This document shows, piece by piece, positions 38,057 through 46,244 of a stretch of DNA of 64,000 bases; the first letter of the stretch is position 1; each line of letters starts with the position of its first letter. A program made the translations under genes and the position numbers. This stretch comes from Sphingomonas sp. BK345 (GTDB lineage: Bacteria; Pseudomonadota; Alphaproteobacteria; Sphingomonadales; Sphingomonadaceae): contig NZ_JACHZX010000007.1 in assembly GCF_014193845.1 (NCBI RefSeq), forward strand, positions 89,583-153,582, written 5' to 3'. The notes below the pieces were generated by a model. That model was not told where the DNA came from. It made no database searches and worked only from the letters and a program-made list of their open reading frames with translations.

Positions 38057-39058
38057 TCAGGCGACGCCCGCGCGCAGCAGGTCGTGCATGTGCAGCGCCC
38101 CGATCGGCCGGCGGCCGGCGCAGACGAACAGCACGGTGACCGCCTCGGCGTTCATCAGCCGCAGCGCGTCGATCGACAGCGTGTCGGCCTCGACCGCGAG
38201 CGGGTTGGGGGTCATGTGCGCCTCGATCGGCTCGTGCAGGTGCTGCGTGGCGAAGCTGCGGCGCAGGTCGCCGTCGGTGAAGACGCCGACGAGCTGCCCC
38301 GCCGCGTCGACCACCGCGGTGGCGCCGTAGCGCTTGCGGCTCATCTCGATCGTCGCCTCCATCAGCGAGGCGCCGACCCGCACCACCGGCATGTCCTCGG
38401 GCTTGCCCATCAGCTGCGCCACCGTGGTGAGCCGCGCGCCGAGCCGCCCGCCGGGGTGGAAGGTGAGGAAATCGGAGGGCGAGAAGCCGCGCTGCTCGAC
38501 CAGAGCGATCGCCAGCGCGTCGCCCAGCACCGCCTGGAGCGTGGTGGAGGAGGTGGGGGCGAGCCGGTTGGGGCAGGCCTCGTCGACGTGCGGCAGCGGC
38601 AGGCAGATCGTCGCCGCGCGCCCCGCGGTGCTGTCCACCCGCGCGGTGGCGACGATCAGCGTCACCGCGAAACGGTGGCAATAAGCGATCAGGTCGCCCA
38701 GCTCGGTGGTCTCGCCCGACCAGGTGATCGCCAGCACCACGTCGTCGCCGGTGATCATGCCGAGATCGCCGTGGCTCGCCTCGCCGGGGTGGAGGAACAG
38801 CGAGGGCGTGCCGGTGGAGGTCATCGTCGCCGCGATCTTGCGGCCGATGATCCCGCTCTTGCCCATGCCGGTCACGATCAGCCGCCCCTTCGTCGCGGCG
38901 ATCGCGGCGACGGTGCGCGCGAACGCCTCGCGCATCGGCGCGGTCAGCAGCGTGTCGGCGAGGACCTCGAGCGCGGCGCGCTCCACGCGGATGGTGTTGA
39001 GCGCCGACCGCACCGCCGCCTCGGCCTGGCCCGTCTCGTTGATACGCACAACCGCCAC
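38057..39058 (-). CDS. kpsF: Arabinose-5-phosphate isomerase
   Basis: The 333-aa protein has the SIS domain with VTGMGKSGIIGRKIAAT, HPGEASHGDLGM and ITWSGETTEL. It also has DFLTFHPGGRLGARL, the usual link to the C-terminal pair of CBS domains (residues about 220-333, with GVFTDGDLRR). KpsF/GutQ enzymes convert ribulose-5-phosphate to arabinose-5-phosphate, the entry into Kdo synthesis. It is the first gene of its operon, with a 124-bp divergent gap to kdsA. Confidence 0.92.
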   Translation of the reverse strand: MAVVRINETGQAEAAVRSALNTIRVERAALEVLADTLLTAPMREAFARTVAAIAATKGRLIVTGMGKSGIIGRKIAATMTSTGTPSLFLHPGEASHGDLGMITGDDVVLAITWSGETTELGDLIAYCHRFAVTLIVATARVDSTAGRAATICLPLPHVDEACPNRLAPTSSTTLQAVLGDALAIALVEQRGFSPSDFLTFHPGGRLGARLTTVAQLMGKPEDMPVVRVGASLMEATIEMSRKRYGATAVVDAAGQLVGVFTDGDLRRSFATQHLHEPIEAHMTPNPLAVEADTLSIDALRLMNAEAVTVLFVCAGRRPIGALHMHDLLRAGVA

Positions 39059-39182
39059 CTCGTCGGGCGGGTAGCCAATCCGCCGCAGGAGAGCTACCCG
39101 GCCGGGACCGGGCGCCGAAGCGCGCGCCTATAACCCATGTCTAGCGCCGCGCCAATTCGCGGACGCAGCAGAAACGACGGGA

Positions 39183-40022
39183 ATGGATCCGATGCACCTG
39201 TTCGGCCGCGCGATAGGTCCCGAGCACCCCCTGTTCCTGATCGCCGGGCCGTGCGCGATCGAGAGCGAGGCGCTGGCGCTCGCCACCGCGGCGACGCTGC
39301 GCGACATCACCGCGCGGCTGGGTATCCCGTTCGTCTACAAGAGCTCGTTCGACAAGGCGAACCGCAGCTCGGGCCGGACCTTCCGCGGCCCCGGCATGGA
39401 GGAGGGGCTGCGCATCCTCGCCAAGGTGCGCGACGAGATCGGCGTGCCGGTGCTGACCGACGTCCACACCGAGGAGCAGGTCGCGCCCGTGGCCGCCGCG
39501 GTCGACATGCTGCAGACCCCCGCCTTCCTCGCGCGCCAGACCGACTTCATCGCCGCGGTGGCCGCGAGCGGGCGGCCCGTCAACATCAAGAAGGCGCAGT
39601 TCATGGCGCCGGGCGACATGGTCAACGTCGTCGCCAAGGCGCGCGCGGCGGCCACCGCGGCGGGGCACGACCCCGACGCTTTCACCGTCTGCGAGCGCGG
39701 CGCCTCGTTCGGCTACAACAATCTCGTCTCCGACATGCGCGGGCTGGCGATCATGCGCGAGACCGGCTGCCCGGTGGTGTTCGACGCGACTCACTCGGTC
39801 CAGCTTCCCGGCGGGCAGGGCGACCGCTCGGGCGGGCAGCGCGAGTTCGTGCCGGTGCTGGCGCGCGCCGCGGTCGGCGCGGGGGTGGCGGGCCTCTTCA
39901 TCGAGACCCACCCCGATCCCGACCGCGCGCTGTCGGACGGCGCCAATTCCTGGCCGCTCGACCAGCTCGAGCCGCTGCTGCGCCAGCTGATCGCGATCGA
40001 CGCGGTGGTGAAGGGGCTCTAG
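39183..40022 (+). CDS. kdsA: 3-deoxy-8-phosphooctulonate synthase (Kdo-8-phosphate synthase)
   Basis: The 279-aa protein contains the KdsA motifs: LFLIAGPCAIESE near the start, VYKSSFDKANRSSGRTFRG, VLTDVHTEEQV, VNIKKAQFMAP, CERGASFGYNNLVSDMRGL and ATHSVQLPGGQGDRSGGQRE. It joins arabinose-5-phosphate and phosphoenolpyruvate to Kdo-8-phosphate. The cysteine in the CERG motif region is not by itself diagnostic of the metal dependence, so I do not assign a class. It is divergent from kpsF and overlaps the next gene's stop (GT4, 40019-40022) tail-to-tail at CTAG. Confidence 0.95.
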   Translation: MDPMHLFGRAIGPEHPLFLIAGPCAIESEALALATAATLRDITARLGIPFVYKSSFDKANRSSGRTFRGPGMEEGLRILAKVRDEIGVPVLTDVHTEEQVAPVAAAVDMLQTPAFLARQTDFIAAVAASGRPVNIKKAQFMAPGDMVNVVAKARAAATAAGHDPDAFTVCERGASFGYNNLVSDMRGLAIMRETGCPVVFDATHSVQLPGGQGDRSGGQREFVPVLARAAVGAGVAGLFIETHPDPDRALSDGANSWPLDQLEPLLRQLIAIDAVVKGL

Positions 40023-41284
40023 CCGCGCGCGGTGAGGAAGGCGCGCTCGCCGCGCGCGGGCAACGTAGCGAGCCACGGCTCGACCGCGGCGAAATGCGTG
40101 CCCCAGTCGGGCGCGCGATAGCCGCGCAGCGCGGCGCGCTGGCGCTCGCGCGCCGGCGACTCGCCGGCGAAATCGAGCACCGCGCGCTCCCACGCCACCG
40201 TGTCGAGCGGTGACAGATAGGTCGGGATCGTCCCCGCGATCTCGCGGAACACCGCCAGGTCGGAGGCGATCACCGGCACGCCGAGCCGCATCGCCTCCAC
40301 CACGGGCATGCCATAGCCCTCCGCGAAGGACGGCATGAGCAGCGCGCGTGCGCCGCTCAGCAGCGTCGCCAGCGCCGCGTCGTCGCAGCGGCCGCGCTCC
40401 TCGACCAGCGGCGCCAGTGCGGCGCAGCGGTCGAGCAGCGCCATCGCGTCCGCCGCCTCCCAGCCGCGCTGCCCGACCAGCACGAGCCGCGGCGCGGTCT
40501 CACCGAGCCGCTGCGCCAGCGCGCGCCACAGCTGGAGCAGCAGCAGGTGGTTCTTGCGCCCCTCGATCGTGCCGACCGCGACGAAATACGGCCGCTCCGC
40601 GATGACGGGATCGGCGGGACGCGGCAGCGCGTCGGCCGCCAGCCATGCCGCGACCGCGGGCGGGCGCGGCAGGCCGCGCGCCGCGCCGAAGGCGTCGAGC
40701 GCGTCGAGCGTGGCCCGCGAGTTGCCGATGACGCCGCTCGCGCTCGCCAGCGCGTGGCGCATCCGCCGCTCGTGCCGCGCCGCCTCGCCGGGGCGGCAAT
40801 ATTCGGGCGTCTCGAGCGGGATCAGATCGTGGATGAGGTGGACCGCGCGCAGCTCGTGGCGCGCGATCCAGTCGACCAGCCCGGGATCGTCGAGCCCGGT
40901 GTGGCCGACGTTGAGATAAAGCGCGCCGCGGCACGGCGGGCGCACGGCGCGCCGCAGCGCGCGCGCCAGCACCGCGGCGAGGCGCGGCCGCCGGTCGGCG
41001 ATGTCGCCCGTCAGCAGCGCGGCGAGCCGCGCGGTGTCGGCCGGCGGCAGCACGAAGCGGCGGCCCTTCCACTGGATCACGCCGTGCGCGCGGCCGGCGT
41101 AGCGGTCGAGATAGGCGTGGCAGACACGGTCGATCCCGGTCGGCAGCCGCCCGGCCCAGCCGCGCCAGACCAGGCGGCCGACGTCGAGCAGGAGAGGATC
41201 GGCGGGGGTCACGCGCGCGGCTATAGGGTGTCGCGGCGGCGCGGTCACCCGCGCGCGCGCGGTGGCTTCTGGCTTTCGTGTCAT
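40019..41284 (-). CDS. Glycosyltransferase family 4
   Basis: The 421-aa protein starts at the ATG at 41284 (MTRKPEATARARV). It shows a GT4 layout: an N-terminal Rossmann half with LPTGIDRVCHAYLDRY, HLIHDLIPLETPEYCRP and SGVIGNSRATLDAL. The C-terminal half has FVAVGTIEGRKNHLLLLQLW and LVLVGQRGW. It ends with the GT4 donor-site signature PSFAEGYGMPVVEAMRLGVPVI, where the Glu pair of EGYGMPVVEA is typical. Its sugar donor and acceptor cannot be read. It lies convergent to kdsA and divergent to gmd, 41 bp away. Confidence 0.85.
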   Translation of the reverse strand: MTRKPEATARARVTAPPRHPIAARVTPADPLLLDVGRLVWRGWAGRLPTGIDRVCHAYLDRYAGRAHGVIQWKGRRFVLPPADTARLAALLTGDIADRRPRLAAVLARALRRAVRPPCRGALYLNVGHTGLDDPGLVDWIARHELRAVHLIHDLIPLETPEYCRPGEAARHERRMRHALASASGVIGNSRATLDALDAFGAARGLPRPPAVAAWLAADALPRPADPVIAERPYFVAVGTIEGRKNHLLLLQLWRALAQRLGETAPRLVLVGQRGWEAADAMALLDRCAALAPLVEERGRCDDAALATLLSGARALLMPSFAEGYGMPVVEAMRLGVPVIASDLAVFREIAGTIPTYLSPLDTVAWERAVLDFAGESPARERQRAALRGYRAPDWGTHFAAVEPWLATLPARGERAFLTARG

Positions 41285-41325
41285 GACCTGATAAAGGCGC
41301 ACGCCACGCTATCGTGGGAGAAACT

Positions 41326-42363
41326 ATGTCGAAGACCGCCATCGTCACCGGCATCAGCGGTCAGGACGGCGCCTATCTGGCGGAGAATCTGCTCGGCCGC
41401 GGCTATACCGTCTACGGCACCTATCGCCGCACCAGCTCGGTCAATTTCTGGCGGATCGACGAGCTCGGCATCTCGAACCATCCCGCGCTCAAGCTGGTCG
41501 AATATGATCTCACCGACATGGGCTCGGCGATCCGGCTGATCGAGACCTCGGAGGCGACCGAGATCTACAATCTCGCGGCACAGAGCTTCGTCGGCGTGTC
41601 GTTCGACCAGCCGATCACCACCGGCCAGATCACCGGCCTGGGCGCGGCCTATCTCCTCGAGGCGATCCGCACCGTCAACCGCGACATTCGCTTCTACCAG
41701 GCGTCGACGTCGGAGATGTTCGGCAAGGTGCAGGAGATTCCGCAGACCGACCGCACCCCCTTCTATCCGCGCAGCCCGTACGGCGTGGCCAAGCTCTATG
41801 CCCATTGGCTCACCGTCAACTATCGCGAGAGCTTCGGCATCTTCGGTACCAGCGGGATCCTGTTCAACCACGAGTCGCCGCTGCGCGGCCGCGAGTTCGT
41901 CACGCGCAAGATCACCGACACGGTCGCCAAGATCGCGCACGGCAAGGCCGAGCTGCTCGAGCTCGGCAACCTCGATGCGCAGCGCGACTGGGGCTTTGCC
42001 AAGGACTATGTCGAGGGCATGCGGCTGATGCTGCAGCACGACACGCCCGATACGTTCGTGCTCGCGACCAACCGCACCGAGACGGTGCGGCACTTCGTCG
42101 AGCTCGCCTTCGCCCAGGTCGGCATCGCGCTCGACTGGTCGGGCAAGGAGGACCAGGAGACCGGCGTCGATCGCGCCACCGGGCGGCTGCTGGTGCGCGT
42201 CAACCCGCAATTCTACCGCCCCGCCGAGGTCGACCTGCTGATCGGCGACCCCGCCAAGGCCAAGGCCGAGCTCGGCTGGGAGCCGGAGGTGCAGCTGGAG
42301 GAGCTCGCACGGCTGATGGTGGAGGCCGACATGCGGCGCAACGCCGCCGGCTGGTCGTTCTGA
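41326..42363 (+). CDS. gmd: GDP-mannose 4,6-dehydratase
   Basis: The 345-aa enzyme starts at the ATG at 41326, with GGGAG five bases upstream. It has TGISGQDGAYLAENLL (nucleotide-binding), AQSFVGVSFDQP, the STSEMFG catalytic region, PYGVAKLYAHW with YxxxK, and FNHESPLRGREFVTRKIT, all typical of Gmd. It converts GDP-D-mannose to GDP-4-keto-6-deoxymannose. The stop TGA shares its A with the next start (TGATG), so it is coupled to the reductase gene. Together they make GDP-D-rhamnose. Confidence 0.93.
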   Translation: MSKTAIVTGISGQDGAYLAENLLGRGYTVYGTYRRTSSVNFWRIDELGISNHPALKLVEYDLTDMGSAIRLIETSEATEIYNLAAQSFVGVSFDQPITTGQITGLGAAYLLEAIRTVNRDIRFYQASTSEMFGKVQEIPQTDRTPFYPRSPYGVAKLYAHWLTVNYRESFGIFGTSGILFNHESPLRGREFVTRKITDTVAKIAHGKAELLELGNLDAQRDWGFAKDYVEGMRLMLQHDTPDTFVLATNRTETVRHFVELAFAQVGIALDWSGKEDQETGVDRATGRLLVRVNPQFYRPAEVDLLIGDPAKAKAELGWEPEVQLEELARLMVEADMRRNAAGWSF

Positions 42364-43217
42364 TGCGCGTCGCGCTGACCGGGGCGCACGGTTTCACCGG
42401 GCGGTTCGTGTCCGCGGCGCTGGAACAGGCGGGGGCGACACCGGTCGCGCTCCAGGTCGACCTGCGCGACGAGGCGGCGGTCGACGCGGCGGTCGGCGCG
42501 ACCATGTTCGACCGGCTGATCCATCTCGCCGGCCACGCCTTCGTCGGCGCGACCGACTGGCGCTCCTTCTACGCGGTCAACCAGCTCGGCACGCTCAACC
42601 TGCTCGACGCGGTGGCGCGCCACCGGCCCGGCGCGCGCTGCGTGCTGGCGTCGAGCGCGCAGGTCTATGGCCAGGGCGCGGAAGGGCTCATCCGCGAGGA
42701 CGCGCCGACCCGGCCGGCCAACCATTACGCCGTCAGCAAGCGCGCGATGGAGCTGGGCGCGGAGCTGTGGCGGCAGCGGCTCGAGCTCGTGGTGACGCGC
42801 CCGTTCAACTACACCGGGGTGGGGCAGCCCGACCAATATCTGATCCCCAAGATCGTCGCGCACTATCGCCGCGCGGCCGGGACGATCGAGCTGGGCAACA
42901 CCTGGGTGCGCCGCGATTTCGGCGACGTCCGCTCGGTCGCCGAGGCCTATGCCGGGCTGGCGCTGGCCGCGACGGTGCCGCCGGTGGTCAACATCGCCAC
43001 CGGCACGGTCTCCTCGATCGACGACATTCTGGCCGCGCTCGGCGCGATCAGCGGCCATCGCCTCGACGTCACCGTCAACCCGGACTTCGTCCGCGCCGAC
43101 GACGTCGCGGTGCTCGGCGGCGACGCGACCCTGCTGCGCGCCACGCTGCCGTCGTGGCGCCCGCGCGCGCTGGCGGACACGCTGCGATGGATGTACGAGG
43201 CCGATGAGACGACCTGA
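42363..43217 (+). CDS. rmd: GDP-6-deoxy-D-lyxo-4-hexulose (GDP-4-keto-6-deoxymannose) reductase, Rmd-like
   Basis: The 284-aa SDR-type enzyme has the Rossmann start TGAHGFTGRFV, LIHLAGHAFVGATD, SSAQVYGQ, NHYAVSKRAMELG with the YxxxK pair, and VTRPFNYTGVGQ. It matches the Rmd pattern of 4-reductases that act on the Gmd product to give GDP-D-rhamnose, rather than the longer GDP-fucose synthase. Its ATG overlaps the gmd stop. The C-terminal part ends in RWMYEADETT. It is followed 28 bp later by kpsT, same strand. Confidence 0.85.
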   Translation: MRVALTGAHGFTGRFVSAALEQAGATPVALQVDLRDEAAVDAAVGATMFDRLIHLAGHAFVGATDWRSFYAVNQLGTLNLLDAVARHRPGARCVLASSAQVYGQGAEGLIREDAPTRPANHYAVSKRAMELGAELWRQRLELVVTRPFNYTGVGQPDQYLIPKIVAHYRRAAGTIELGNTWVRRDFGDVRSVAEAYAGLALAATVPPVVNIATGTVSSIDDILAALGAISGHRLDVTVNPDFVRADDVAVLGGDATLLRATLPSWRPRALADTLRWMYEADETT

Positions 43218-43245
43218 CGGTAACGGCGTGGATCGCGGCTGAGAG

Positions 43246-43905
43246 ATGATATCGTTCGAGAATGTGTCGAAGAGCTATCACATCCGGAAATTCCGGAAGG
43301 ATGTGCTGAGCGACCTCAATTTCGAGATCCCGACCGGCTGCAGCCTCGGCATCTGCGGCGCCAACGGCGCGGGCAAGTCGACGCTGATGCGGCTGATCTC
43401 GGGCGTCGAGGCGCCCAGCGTCGGCCGCATCACCCGTACGGTCTCCTGCTCCTGGCCGATCGGCTATTCCAGCTGCTTCCAGTCGACCCTGACCGGGGCC
43501 GACAACGCGCGCTTCATCGCCCGGATCTACGGCAAGGAGATCCAGGCGCTGCTCGACTATGTCCAGGATTTCGCGCAGCTCGGCGCCTATTTCTACCAGC
43601 CGATCTACAGCTATTCCGCGGGCATGCTGGCGCGGCTCGCCTTCGGCATCTCGCTGGCGATCGATTTCGACTGCTATCTGGTCGACGAGGTCACCGCCGC
43701 GGGCGACGACCGCTTCCGCCAGCGCTGCGAGGACGCGCTGCACCACCGCCGCTCGGCCGGCACGCTGTTGATGATCAGCCACGATCCCTTGACACTGCGC
43801 GCCTATTGCGAGCGCGGCGCGGTGCTGCACGAGGGGCGTCTGACCTTCTACGACACGATCGACGAGGCGATCGAGGTGCATCTGCGCCATCAGGCGGTGC
43901 ACTGA
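43246..43905 (+). CDS. kpsT: Capsule ABC transporter ATP-binding protein KpsT
   Basis: The 219-aa ATPase has Walker A GANGAGKST at about residues 38-46 and the KpsT-type segment VSCSWPIGYSSCFQSTLTGADNARF. It also has signature SYSAGMLARLAFGISLAIDF and Walker B LVDEVTAAGDDRF. It matches KpsT rather than the larger Wzt type with a C-terminal binding domain. It powers export of the finished capsule chain with KpsM. Here it is separated from the kpsM gene (53341-54159) by about 9 kb and lies on the other strand, following gmd-rmd. Confidence 0.92.
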   Translation: MISFENVSKSYHIRKFRKDVLSDLNFEIPTGCSLGICGANGAGKSTLMRLISGVEAPSVGRITRTVSCSWPIGYSSCFQSTLTGADNARFIARIYGKEIQALLDYVQDFAQLGAYFYQPIYSYSAGMLARLAFGISLAIDFDCYLVDEVTAAGDDRFRQRCEDALHHRRSAGTLLMISHDPLTLRAYCERGAVLHEGRLTFYDTIDEAIEVHLRHQAVH

Positions 43906-43918
43906 TCGGCGCGGCGCG

Positions 43919-44866
43919 CTAGACCAGAGCGAAGGCGGTGCGCGCCGCCGCGGCCATCTCGTCGTCGAAGCGCATCGTGCGCGCGAAGTCGGCGCCGCGC
44001 CGCGCGATCGCCGCACATTCCTCCTCATGGTCGAGGCACCAGCCGACCTTGCCCGCCACGTCCGAGAGATCCTGCGCGACCGGCACGTAATGGACCCAGG
44101 GCAGCAGCCGCGGGCCGAACCACTGCTGCCACTCGCTGTCGACGCGCAGCACGCAGCAGCCGAGGCGCAGCTTGGACATGAAGTTCCAGCTGTTCGAATT
44201 GCCGTCGATGTCGAGGATGTAGCGATAGCGCGTCATCTCCGTCATCGGCACGAACGGCTTGAGCAGCCCCTCGCGGCGCAGCCGCTCGGCGATCAGCTGC
44301 TCGTGCTCGGCGTCGAACGCCTGCACCACGGCGCTGAGGCCGACGTCGGCGATCGAGCCGAGCCGGGTCGCGATGTGGCAGAGGCGGTAGCGCGGCAGCC
44401 GGTCGAGATCGTCGAGCTTCTGATAGAACAGCCCGGTGGTCGAGCCGCGCCAGACGACGATGCTGCGGCGCTCCGCCCAGGGAATCTGCTCGGGGGCGAA
44501 GCCCTCGTAGCCGCCGGCATGATAATAATAGATGTCGGGGATCAGCGCCACGCTGTCCCACCCGCGCTTGGCTTCCCAGGAGACGCTCGGCAGCTCGGCG
44601 GGCACATCCTCCGACTGGAAGATCAGCTGCACCGCGGCGTCGCGATCGGCGCCCGCGGCGAGGATCCGGTCCTGGAGATGGCGCAGATAGTCGATCGTCG
44701 CCAGCGGACGCTCGTGCGGCACGCCGTCGTGGATCCCCGTCGTGGCGAAGCGCAGCCCGCCGGGGGCGAGCGTGCCGGACACGGCGATCGTCAGGAACGG
44801 GTTGCAATGCGGCCCGACGATCTCGCGGAACGCATCGAGCGGCAGCACCGTAACGTCTTCACGCAT
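43919..44866 (-). CDS. GT90/CAP10-type glycosyltransferase
   Basis: The 315-aa protein shows the CAP10 pattern: GIHDGVPHERPLATIDYLRHL, IVVWRGSTTGLFYQ, then FVPMTEMTRYRYILDIDGNSNSWNFMSKLRLGCCVLR with the diagnostic DIDGNSNSWNF. It ends with WQQWFGPRLLPWVHYVPVAQDLSDV. In eukaryotes these proteins add xylose or glucose to glycans; bacterial members occur in lipopolysaccharide and capsule loci. It is convergent with kpsT, with a 13-bp gap, and starts 15 bp after the beta-helix gene, which lies upstream on the same strand. Confidence 0.8.
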   Translation of the reverse strand: MREDVTVLPLDAFREIVGPHCNPFLTIAVSGTLAPGGLRFATTGIHDGVPHERPLATIDYLRHLQDRILAAGADRDAAVQLIFQSEDVPAELPSVSWEAKRGWDSVALIPDIYYYHAGGYEGFAPEQIPWAERRSIVVWRGSTTGLFYQKLDDLDRLPRYRLCHIATRLGSIADVGLSAVVQAFDAEHEQLIAERLRREGLLKPFVPMTEMTRYRYILDIDGNSNSWNFMSKLRLGCCVLRVDSEWQQWFGPRLLPWVHYVPVAQDLSDVAGKVGWCLDHEEECAAIARRGADFARTMRFDDEMAAAARTAFALV

Positions 44867-44881
44867 AACGAATCATTTCCA

Positions 44882-46210
44882 TCACGGCGCCGCGGTGGGC
44901 GGGAGCGGGGCCGGTGCTGGCCCGGGGTGGTTGAGGATGCAATAGCGCCGCGCCGTCGCCCCGGCGGGGATCGACGCGGGCGCGAGGAAGGCGCGAGACG
45001 CGGGCGAGACGTTCGCCGCGGCGCGCGCGGTGCGCTGCGGCCCGCACGCGCTGGGCCAGGTGCCGCTCGCGGGGGCGAGGTCATTGTCGGCGATCGTCAT
45101 CGCGCCGGTCAGCGAGTCGACGTTGAGCGCCAGCATCGCGCCGCGCACGCGGTTGCGCGTCACCGTCCCGCCGAACGCCGGCGCCGCGTACCACGGCGCG
45201 GATCCGATCATCAGACCGAACCCGCAGCGCCGCCGCGCGCCGCAGTCGATCCGGTTGTCGGCGGTGCTTGTGCCGGTGAAATCGCCGCTGGTCGCGTTCG
45301 GCCAGGCCTGCAGCATCAGCTCCGCGAACGACCCGCCCGCCGCGGTGCCGCCATGATCGAAGCGATTGTCCGTGATCGTGCAGCCGACGCAGCCGCCCAG
45401 GATCAGCTGGACGTCGGTATTGTCGCGGAAGCGATTGGCCGTCACCTGGAAGCCGGTCACGTCGTGGATCGTCAGCCCGTCGGCCCAGCGCAGCGCGGCG
45501 GTATGCGTGCCGTTGGCGGTGAAGTCATTGTCGCGGATCACCGCCCCGGCGCCGCGACCATATTCGAGCGCGCTGTAGCAGGCCATGTCGCGGAAGACCG
45601 AGCGCGTGATCGCGATCGCATCGCCGTTGACGCGAAGGCCGCCGCCCAGCGGCCGCTCCGCGTCCGACGCGCAGCGCCGCGCCGACAGAGCGGGGTCGGA
45701 CCGGCGCGTGCCGACGAACACCAGCCGGTCGATCCGCACCCGATCGCTCGCCACCTCGAACGGCATCACCGCCCCCGCGGTCGGCCGCGCCGGTGCTGCC
45801 GCGATCGCGAGGTGGAGCAGCGCGCAGCGTCGCTCGTCGCTCGAACACGCCGGCGCGTCGGGCGTGGTGCCGCGCGTCGTCAGCGTGAGCGGATGATCGA
45901 GCCGCACCGGCGTGGCGAGGCGATAGCGACCGGGTGCGAGCTCGATCCGCCCGCCCGCGGGGGTCGCGTCGAGGCAGGCCTGGAGCGCCGCGCCGGCGTC
46001 GGCCGTGCGGTTCGCCGCCAGCGCCAGCGCGCGGCACGGCGCCGCGATCGCCGCGCCGGCGGCGAGCGTCCGATCCGCGCCCAGCGTCGTCGCGATGATC
46101 CCCAGCACGACCGCCAGCGCCGCCGAGAGAAGTGCCTGATGCCGGCCGATCCCCTCGGTTCCGCCCGACTTGCGGGACGATCTAGGTTGGTGCAGGTGGC
46201 ACCGCGACAC
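44882..46210 (-). CDS. Secreted right-handed beta-helix protein
   Basis: About 442 aa from a GTG at 46210; the start is uncertain because no ATG lies close to the signal segment (LLSAALAVVLGIIATTLGA). The mature part opens with AAPCRALALAANRTADAGAALQACL, a pattern typical of pectate-lyase-like proteins. It continues with many short repeats of N-rich beta-helix coils (RDNDFTANGTHTAALRW, GFQVTANRFRDNTDVQLI, GCTITDNRFDHGG, GTVTRNRVRGAML). The fold is that of parallel beta-helix lyases, epimerases or structural proteins. No catalytic motif is certain. In a capsule locus it may be a lyase or a surface scaffold for the glycan. It is divergent from the TPR glycosyltransferase gene, with a 34-bp gap. 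Confidence 0.7.
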   Translation of the reverse strand: MSRCHLHQPRSSRKSGGTEGIGRHQALLSAALAVVLGIIATTLGADRTLAAGAAIAAPCRALALAANRTADAGAALQACLDATPAGGRIELAPGRYRLATPVRLDHPLTLTTRGTTPDAPACSSDERRCALLHLAIAAAPARPTAGAVMPFEVASDRVRIDRLVFVGTRRSDPALSARRCASDAERPLGGGLRVNGDAIAITRSVFRDMACYSALEYGRGAGAVIRDNDFTANGTHTAALRWADGLTIHDVTGFQVTANRFRDNTDVQLILGGCVGCTITDNRFDHGGTAAGGSFAELMLQAWPNATSGDFTGTSTADNRIDCGARRRCGFGLMIGSAPWYAAPAFGGTVTRNRVRGAMLALNVDSLTGAMTIADNDLAPASGTWPSACGPQRTARAAANVSPASRAFLAPASIPAGATARRYCILNHPGPAPAPLPPTAAP

Positions 46211-46244
46211 GGCGCGCCGGTCGGCAAGGCGCTGCAGGAGCAAG

